Positions 58,659 to 64,000 of a DNA stretch of 64,000 nt are shown piece by piece. The DNA comes from Ectothiorhodospira marina. Its GTDB lineage: Bacteria > Pseudomonadota > Gammaproteobacteria > Ectothiorhodospirales > Ectothiorhodospiraceae. The stretch is taken from positions 1 through 64,000 of the forward strand of contig NZ_FOAA01000015.1 of NCBI RefSeq assembly GCF_900109495.1. Direction: 5' to 3'. Numbering within the stretch: the stretch's first letter is position 1; every line of letters begins with the position of its first letter. Position numbers and translations under genes: made by a program. The notes under the pieces were generated by a model. It worked only from the letters and a program-made list of their open reading frames with translations, did no database searches and was not told the DNA's origin.

Positions 58659-59894
58659 GTGATATCTCATCGCGACATCCCGCTGCATTGCTTTCACCAG
58701 GCCCTTGAGGCCGTGAACGGTGAATGGGTAGTGCAACGTCAGCTGGCCATTCAGGAGCCGCAGGGGCCGGTGCATGGGGTGGCCATCGGCAAGGCCGCCG
58801 CGGCCATGGCCCGGGGTGCCCGGGCGGGCCTTGGAGGCCGGCTTGAGCGGGCGCTGGTGATCACCCGCCATGGGCATGGTGATGATGCGCTGGCCCGTGA
58901 CGGGCGTTTCTCGTGCCTGGAATCCGATCACCCCTTGCCCGGGGAGGCCAGTCTGGCGGCGGGGGAGCGGCTGCTGGCGTTCATCGCGGCGACCCCGTCC
59001 GATGCCTCCCTGCTGTTTCTCGTCAGCGGCGGCACGTCCTGCCTCGTGGAGGTCTTGCCCGAGGGGATGACACTGGCGAATCTGCAACGCCTCAATGGCT
59101 GGCTATTGGGATCGGGGCTGGACATCCAGGCCATGAACCGGGTGCGCAGCGCCGTTTCCCGCATCAAGGCAGGCCGTTTGCGGGGGTATCTGGGGCAGCG
59201 TTCCGCCCAGGTCTGGTTGATCTCGGATGTGCCCGGCAATGATCCGGCGGTGATCGGCTCGGGTCTGCTCACGCCAACCCGGGAGTCCTTACCGTTGCCC
59301 ACCCTGCCCGCCGGTCTGTCAGAGACGGTGCACCGGGCGATGGCCGCCCATGCCACGCTGTCACGTTCCACCCCCTCGGTGCCCGCCCGGGTGCTGGCCA
59401 CACTGGAGGATGCCTGTCGGGCAGCCGGGGATGCGGCACGCCAGCGGCATTGTCCTGTCACCATTCATGGCGAGTTCCTGAAGGGTGAAGCGGCCGAGCG
59501 AGGTGCGGCCCTGGCCCACTGGTTGACGCACGAGGGCAGGGCCACCCCGGGGGTGCATGTCTGGGGTGGCGAGACCACAGTCACCTTGCCGGAGAACTCA
59601 GGGCAGGGTGGACGCAATCAGCATCTGGCCCTGGCGGCGGCAAGGGTATTGTCCGGTTGCCCGGATGTGACCCTGCTGGCCGCAGGCACGGATGGCTCTG
59701 ATGGCGTCACGAGCGCCACTGGCGCCCTGGTGGACGGTGGCACCTGGGAGCGCATCCGCGCCCAGGGCCTCGACCCGGACCAGGCCCTGTCCACCGCCAA
59801 CGCCCACCCCTGCCTGCAAGCCTCCGGCGACCTCCTGGAGACCGGCCCCACCGGCACCAACGTCATGGACCTGGTGATCGCCCACATCTCCTGA
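58659..59894 (+). CDS. Glycerate 2-kinase (MOFRL family)
   Basis: The 411-residue protein (GTG start 58659) has the DUF4147 N-terminal domain with GVAIGKAAAAMARGA, ESDHPLPGEASLAAGERLL, FLVSGGTSCLVEVL and SDVPGNDPAVIGSGLL, and the C-terminal MOFRL domain with GRNQHLALAA and AAGTDGSDGVTSATGALVDG. Such enzymes phosphorylate glycerate for entry into glycolysis, in the serine cycle or tartrate/glyoxylate pathways (GarK-unlike class, as TtuD). Nothing in the context sets the pathway. Confidence 0.88.
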   Translation: MISHRDIPLHCFHQALEAVNGEWVVQRQLAIQEPQGPVHGVAIGKAAAAMARGARAGLGGRLERALVITRHGHGDDALARDGRFSCLESDHPLPGEASLAAGERLLAFIAATPSDASLLFLVSGGTSCLVEVLPEGMTLANLQRLNGWLLGSGLDIQAMNRVRSAVSRIKAGRLRGYLGQRSAQVWLISDVPGNDPAVIGSGLLTPTRESLPLPTLPAGLSETVHRAMAAHATLSRSTPSVPARVLATLEDACRAAGDAARQRHCPVTIHGEFLKGEAAERGAALAHWLTHEGRATPGVHVWGGETTVTLPENSGQGGRNQHLALAAARVLSGCPDVTLLAAGTDGSDGVTSATGALVDGGTWERIRAQGLDPDQALSTANAHPCLQASGDLLETGPTGTNVMDLVIAHIS

Positions 59895-59919
59895 GTCTTT
59901 GTGGGAGTTGATGCCCTGT

Positions 59920-60165
59920 GTGGGAGCGGCCCTCGGCCGCGAATGCCTTTCTCCACCGAAAGCCACCAAAGCGTCCGAACCTTGGCGGGGGGTGTGCCTG
60001 GGAGCGGGTGTTCGCCGCATGGATGCGGCGATCAAGCCTACAGGGAGGTATTCACGGCGTCCCGCGGACAGGCACACCCCCCGCCAAGGTTCTGCACCCC
60101 GGTGCCAAGCCCTGGGGGCGGTGGTGACCGGAGCCGCAGCATTCGCGGCCGAGGGCCGCTCCCAC
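59920..60165. repeat. Nested REP complex with 27-bp and 23-bp perfect inverted repeats
   Basis: Outer arms at 59920-59946 and 60139-60165 are exact reverse complements (GTGGGAGCGGCCCTCGG... and its partner). Inside them, 59978-60000 and 60069-60091 are a second exact inverted pair, containing CTTGGCGGGGGGTGTGCCTG. Together they can fold the 246-base stretch into a long double hairpin. The outer arm has the same GGGAGCGGCC core as the repeat at 34921. Confidence 0.9.
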
Positions 60166-60413
60166 GGGGGGCTGCTCTCAATTGGGGGCACGGGGGCAAT
60201 CAGATGTCCTGCAGCGCCATCCCCCGGCGTCCTGCGGACAGGCACATCCGCCGCCGAGGTTCTCCTTGGACATTGAACCCGGAGGGTGCCCGGGGAGAGA
60301 GATTCGATGTCAGGGGCTTGCGGGAAGGCCGTTCGCGGCCGAGGGCCGCTCCCACGGGGGGTTGCTCTCATTGGGGGCACGGGGGCAATCAGATTTCCTG
60401 CAGTGCCATCCCC
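60142..60413 (+). repeat. Direct duplication of REP arm plus lpxH tail segment
   Basis: About 83 bases at 60142-60225 recur at 60332-60413 with only a few changes: TTCGCGGCCGAGGGCCGCTC, a run of G, CTCTCA, GGGGGCACGGGGGCAATCAG and CCTGCAG with GCCATCCC. The second copy contains the lpxH stop codon and its last codons (GMALQEI on the minus strand); the first copy would encode GMALQDI. A related motif, CGGCGTCC(C/T)GCGGACAGGC, is also duplicated at 60055 and 60227. Confidence 0.85.
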
Positions 60414-61108
60414 TGCGGCGTGCAGGCCAGTACGCCACCATCGCCGTACCAGTCCGGGAGGACGATGCGGCGGGCCGGGTGGCCGTCCAGGTGGAAGTCG
60501 TGCACGGCGGGGCGATGGGTGTGGCCGTGGATGAGGGTGTGTACGCCGTTGCGGCGCAGGGCATCCTCCACCGCGTCCGGATTCACATCCGTGATCCGGT
60601 CCGACTTGCTGCGGGTGGAGGCCTGGCTCTGGGCGCGCATGGCCTCGGCCTCCGCATGGCGCTCCGCCAGCGGGCGGGCCAGGAAGGCCGACTGCCACTG
60701 ACGGGTGCGCACCATGCGACGAAATTGCATGTATTCCTCGTCGTCGGTGCACAGGCTATCCCCGTGCATGAGCAGCACGGGGGTGCCATAAAGGTCGATG
60801 ACCGTCTCCGTCTCCAGCAGGGCGCAGCCGCAGCGCTCGGCAAAGGCCTCACCCACCAGAAAGTCCCGGTTGCCGTGGGCGAAATAGACCGCGAGTCCTT
60901 CCCTGCTCAGTCGATGCAGGATGCCGACGATCTCGTCCAGGTGTGGAGCGGGATCATCATCGCCGATCCAGTATTCGAACAGATCGCCCAGGATGTACAG
61001 CGCATCGGACCCGGGTGCCCGCTCGGCGAGAAACCGGGCGAACTGCTCCAGGGTCCGTGGACGATCCCTGTCCAGGTGCAGGTCGGAAATGAACAGCGTT
61101 TGAGGCAC
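60389..61108 (-). CDS. lpxH: UDP-2,3-diacylglucosamine hydrolase
   Basis: LpxH releases UMP in lipid A synthesis. The 239-residue calcineurin-like phosphoesterase has ISDLHLD (D9, H11), ILGDLFEYWIGDD, HGNRDFL, LMHGDSL and HGHTHRP, which bind two manganese ions. A GTG start at 61108 is 9 bases after the ppiA stop, so the two are one transcript. The last codons lie in a duplicated REP segment. Confidence 0.94.
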   Translation of the reverse strand: MPQTLFISDLHLDRDRPRTLEQFARFLAERAPGSDALYILGDLFEYWIGDDDPAPHLDEIVGILHRLSREGLAVYFAHGNRDFLVGEAFAERCGCALLETETVIDLYGTPVLLMHGDSLCTDDEEYMQFRRMVRTRQWQSAFLARPLAERHAEAEAMRAQSQASTRSKSDRITDVNPDAVEDALRRNGVHTLIHGHTHRPAVHDFHLDGHPARRIVLPDWYGDGGVLACTPQGMALQEI

Positions 61109-61117
61109 CGGGCAGGC

Positions 61118-61699
61118 TTACTGCTCGGTCACGCTGTTGAGCACGATGGGCTCCTTGGGTACGTCCTGATGCATGCCCTGACTGCCGGTGGGCACGGCAA
61201 CAATGCTTTCCACTACATCCATGCCTTCCACCACCTTGCCGAATACGGCGTAGCCCCAGCCCTGGGGTGTCTCGGCGGTGAAGTCCAGGAAGCGATTGTG
61301 TTCCACGTTGATGAAGAACTGCGCCGTGGCGGAGTGGGGGTTGGGGGTGCGGGCCATGGCCAGTGTGCCCACCTCGTTGCTCAGGCCGTTATTGGCCTCG
61401 TTGCGAATGGGATCGCGGGTGGGCTTTTGCTGCATGTCCGGGGTGAAGCCACCCCCCTGCACCATGAAGCCGGGAATCACCCGGTGAAAGATGGTGCCGT
61501 CGTAGAAGCCGTCTCGCACATAGGTCAGGAAGTTCTCGACCGTCTCGGGGGCCTTGTCCGCGTAGAGTTCCAGGACCAGGGTGCCCTTGGTCGTCTCAAT
61601 CTGGACCTTGGGGTTGTCGGTTTCGGCCATTACTTGGTTTCCCATGGTTAAGGACAGCAGCGCCAGGAGCACTACACACTGTCGGATCATTGATTTCAT
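61118..61699 (-). CDS. ppiA: Periplasmic peptidyl-prolyl cis-trans isomerase (cyclophilin)
   Basis: A signal peptide of about 25 residues ends QVMA-ET, so the 193-residue cyclophilin acts in the periplasm on folding proteins. Conserved residues: [15 protein letters not shown] with the catalytic arginine, [16 protein letters not shown], and [16 protein letters not shown]. The PpiA name follows from the signal peptide; the cytosolic paralogue PpiB lacks one. Upstream of lpxH and divergent from cysS. Confidence 0.93.
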   Translation of the reverse strand: MKSMIRQCVVLLALLSLTMGNQVMAETDNPKVQIETTKGTLVLELYADKAPETVENFLTYVRDGFYDGTIFHRVIPGFMVQGGGFTPDMQQKPTRDPIRNEANNGLSNEVGTLAMARTPNPHSATAQFFINVEHNRFLDFTAETPQGWGYAVFGKVVEGMDVVESIVAVPTGSQGMHQDVPKEPIVLNSVTEQ

Positions 61700-61885
61700 G
61701 CGATTTTGTCCGTCGGAGTCACCCGTTGGTGGCCTGTGATGATAGCCGTTGCGGGCGCCCCGGGGAAGTTTGCCCGTCCGGGGCGGAGCGCGTCGGGCTT
61801 CGTGGCCGACCTTTCTGGTGTATCGTGGGACTTGGTATGCTCCATTTCCTGTCCCAATCCCGACTCATCCAGCCAGACCCGCGAC

Positions 61886-63268
61886 ATGCTGAACATATAC
61901 AACACCCTGACTCGCCGCAAAGAACCCTTCAAATCCATGGAGACCGGTCGGGTGCGCATGTATGTGTGTGGCATGACCGTGTACGACTACTGCCACCTGG
62001 GACATGCGCGGGTGCTGGTGGTGTTTGACATCGTCTACCGCTACCTCCAGGCCCTGGGCTACGAGGTGACCTATATCCGCAACATCACGGATATCGATGA
62101 CAAGATCATCCGTCGCGCCGCCGAGAACGGTGAGGGGATCGATGCCCTCACGGAGCGCTTCATCCAGGCCATGCACGAGGACGCCGAGGCCCTGGGAGTG
62201 TTGCGTCCCACCGCCGAGCCCCGGGCCACGGAGCACGTGCATGAAATCCTGCACATGATCCAGCGTCTCATGGAACGGGGCTATGCCTACCAGGCCGATA
62301 ACCGGGATGTGTACTACAGCGTGACCCGCTTTGAGGACTACGGCAAGCTGTCGGGCAAGCGCCTGGAGGATCTGCGCGCCGGTGAACGAGTGGCCATGGA
62401 CGAGGCCAAGCGTGACCCCATGGACTTTGTCCTCTGGAAGGCCGCCAAACCTGGCGAGCCCGCCTGGGATGCCCCCTGGGGCGCGGGACGCCCCGGCTGG
62501 CATATCGAGTGCTCGGCCATGTCCACGCATTTTCTGGGCAACCACTTCGACATCCACGGCGGCGGACAGGATCTGCAGTTCCCCCACCACGAGAACGAGA
62601 TCGCCCAGAGCGAGGCGGCCACCTGCGAGCACTTTGTGAACTACTGGATGCACAACGGCTTCGTGCGGGTGGACGAAGAGAAGATGTCCAAGTCCCTGGG
62701 GAATTTCTTCACCGTGCGCCAGGTGCTGGAGCATTATCGGGCCGAGGTGGTGCGCTATTTTATCCTGGGCAGCCACTATCGCAGTCCGCTGAACTACAAC
62801 GACGAGGCCCTGGAGAGTGCCCGCAACGGCCTGTCGCGTCTGTATACGGCCCTGAGGGGGCTCCCGGCCCAAGCCGCTGAAGATGGCGGTGCCCAATACC
62901 GTGCCCGTTTCCATGCGGCCATGGCCGATGACTTCAACACGCCCGTGGCCCTTGCGGTGCTGTTCGACCTGGCCCATGAGATCAACCGGCTGCGGGAGGG
63001 GCAGGCCGATGAGGCGGCCCGACTGGCGGGACTGCTCAAGGAGCTGGGCGCGATGCTCGGTATCCTGGAATCGGACCCGGAGGCCTTCCTCAAGGGCGGC
63101 AGTGCCGATGGCCCCGACGAGGCCCAGGTGGAGGACCGCATCCAGGCCCGCCTGGAGGCCCGCAAGCGCAAGGACTTCACCGAGGCCGACCGCATTCGTG
63201 ACGAACTCAAGGCCCAGGGGGTCATCCTGGAGGACGGCCCGGGCGGGACCACCTGGCGTCGAGAATAG
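61886..63268 (+). CDS. cysS: Cysteinyl-tRNA synthetase
   Basis: ATG 61886 gives 460 residues. Class I motifs: [19 protein letters not shown] with the zinc cysteine and HIGH-like [35 protein letters not shown], and KMSKSLGNF. The C-terminal helical part (about 370-460) ends in GTTWRRE. The open frame upstream is not homologous. Divergent from ppiA. Confidence 0.97.
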   Translation: MLNIYNTLTRRKEPFKSMETGRVRMYVCGMTVYDYCHLGHARVLVVFDIVYRYLQALGYEVTYIRNITDIDDKIIRRAAENGEGIDALTERFIQAMHEDAEALGVLRPTAEPRATEHVHEILHMIQRLMERGYAYQADNRDVYYSVTRFEDYGKLSGKRLEDLRAGERVAMDEAKRDPMDFVLWKAAKPGEPAWDAPWGAGRPGWHIECSAMSTHFLGNHFDIHGGGQDLQFPHHENEIAQSEAATCEHFVNYWMHNGFVRVDEEKMSKSLGNFFTVRQVLEHYRAEVVRYFILGSHYRSPLNYNDEALESARNGLSRLYTALRGLPAQAAEDGGAQYRARFHAAMADDFNTPVALAVLFDLAHEINRLREGQADEAARLAGLLKELGAMLGILESDPEAFLKGGSADGPDEAQVEDRIQARLEARKRKDFTEADRIRDELKAQGVILEDGPGGTTWRRE

Positions 63269-63312
63269 GTGGCACTCCACCGGACGATCGCGGTTGGCCC
63301 GAGCACCCGTAC

Positions 63313-63332
63313 GGGCCGTTCGCGAACGGCCC
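63313..63332. repeat. REP-like 20-bp perfect palindrome between cysS and folD
   Basis: GGGCCGTTCGCGAACGGCCC at 63313-63332 is identical to the palindrome in the pgi 102-bp repeats. It starts 45 bases after cysS and may also act as a transcript end. Confidence 0.8.
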
Positions 63333-63463
63333 TGGCGGAGTATCCGTCGCCCCAGGGCTTGGGGGCGGCCCAAATCCCTGTGCCCAGGGCAGGATGGTTG
63401 GACTAGAGCGCCATAGAATGGGAAAATCCCGCCAACACTCCCACCCCCCAGGATGACCCCCCG

Positions 63464-64000
63464 ATGCCTGCCCAGATCATCGATGGCCGCGCCACCGCGA
63501 AAACCGTTCAAGAAGAGGTCCGCCAGGCGGTGGAGGCGCGCGTTGCGGCGGGCCAGCGCCCGCCCGGTCTGGCAGTGGTGTTGGTGGGCGACGACCCGGC
63601 CTCCCAGGTCTATGTGCGCAACAAGCGTCGTGTGTGCGACGCCGTTGGCATGGTCTCCCAGTATTTCGACCTGCCGGACAACGTCTCGCTCGGCGACCTG
63701 CTGGACGTGATCGATGACCTCAATGCCGACCCCAATATGGACGGCATCCTGGTGCAATTGCCGCTGCCCCGGCATATCGACCCGGAGCAGGTGATCGAGC
63801 GCATCGACCCCGCCAAGGATGTGGACGGCTTTCATCCCTACAACATGGGTCGCCTGGCCCTGCGCGTGCCTCGCCTGCGTCCCTGCACCCCCTACGGTGT
63901 GAAACGCCTGCTGGACGAGACCGGGGAGACCTACAAGGGGCGTCACGGTGTGGTCATTGGCGCCTCCAATATCGTCGGTCGGCCCATGGCCCTGGAGCTG
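63464..64000 (+). CDS. folD: Methylenetetrahydrofolate dehydrogenase/cyclohydrolase, N-terminal part
   Basis: FolD interconverts one-carbon folates. The 179 visible residues (ATG 63464) contain [19 protein letters not shown] with the catalytic lysine, [39 protein letters not shown] and the NADP-binding start [18 protein letters not shown]. The gene runs off the window; about 100 residues are missing. Confidence 0.95.
   Translation, partial: MPAQIIDGRATAKTVQEEVRQAVEARVAAGQRPPGLAVVLVGDDPASQVYVRNKRRVCDAVGMVSQYFDLPDNVSLGDLLDVIDDLNADPNMDGILVQLPLPRHIDPEQVIERIDPAKDVDGFHPYNMGRLALRVPRLRPCTPYGVKRLLDETGETYKGRHGVVIGASNIVGRPMALEL

Noticed and set aside
59895-60300. Open plus-strand frames across the REP complex
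   Set aside because: They arise from GC-rich repeats and encode low-complexity Arg/Gly/Pro sequence with no homology; the stretch is non-coding.

Overview
This window is about 64 kb of GC-rich bacterial chromosome. The order queG, nnr, tsaE, amiC, mutL, miaA, hfq, hflX, hflK, hflC, purA, rnr, rlmB, rpsF, rpsR, rplI, dnaB, alr is the well-known gammaproteobacterial cluster. High GC, a separate hisZ, a full modE-modABC unit ending in nifQ, and many REP-like palindromes suggest a free-living, probably nitrogen-fixing gammaproteobacterium. The Ectothiorhodospiraceae/Chromatiales is my best guess; this is inference, because no taxonomic marker such as rRNA is present.

Layout. 1-5.5 kb is an accessory region: nested mobile-element debris (IS21 istA end, a TnpB-like tail and hairpin, a group II intron-like fragment), an AraC regulator, a mipA-like/CPBP protease pair, two poorly known genes and a broken sugar dehydrogenase gene. 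5.6-15.9 kb holds central carbon genes (glgA-ppc, pgi, fbp), a DASS transporter and queG. 16.2-38.8 kb is the conserved core cluster, in which dnaB carries a 418-residue intein with both LAGLIDADG-type motifs. A tRNA-Leu(CAG) lies against the flow between purA and rnr. 38.9-44 kb carries a degenerate EAL-HDOD protein, metZ behind a SAM-II-like riboswitch with a terminator/antiterminator pair, and katG behind an OxyR half-site and a good sigma-70 promoter. 44-51 kb is a molybdenum/tungsten region: a TupA-like protein without signal peptide, divergent from a TSUP permease plus DUF364 gene, then modE, modA, modB, modC and nifQ, with two candidate ModE boxes. 51-58.6 kb has a P-type cation ATPase, a glycosyltransferase, an AT-richer chemoreceptor, an IS5-like remnant and a frameshifted arsenite-permease-like gene. 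58.7-64 kb has glycerate kinase, a large REP complex, lpxH, ppiA, cysS and the start of folD.

How it works together. The core cluster covers tRNA modification, cell-wall turnover, mismatch repair, RNA chaperoning, membrane protease control, purine and histidine synthesis, RNA decay, ribosomal proteins and replication. The metal region appears to sense molybdate through ModE, import it through ModABC and pass Mo to nitrogenase cofactor synthesis through NifQ; the ModE-boxed TSUP/DUF364/TupA-like module is the least explained part and the best candidate for undescribed biology. The second highlight is the metZ leader, where the segment bound in a SAM-II pseudoknot is also an antiterminator arm. 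A third theme is REP palindromes that have spread with gene 3' ends, including a threefold 102-bp repeat that begins inside pgi.
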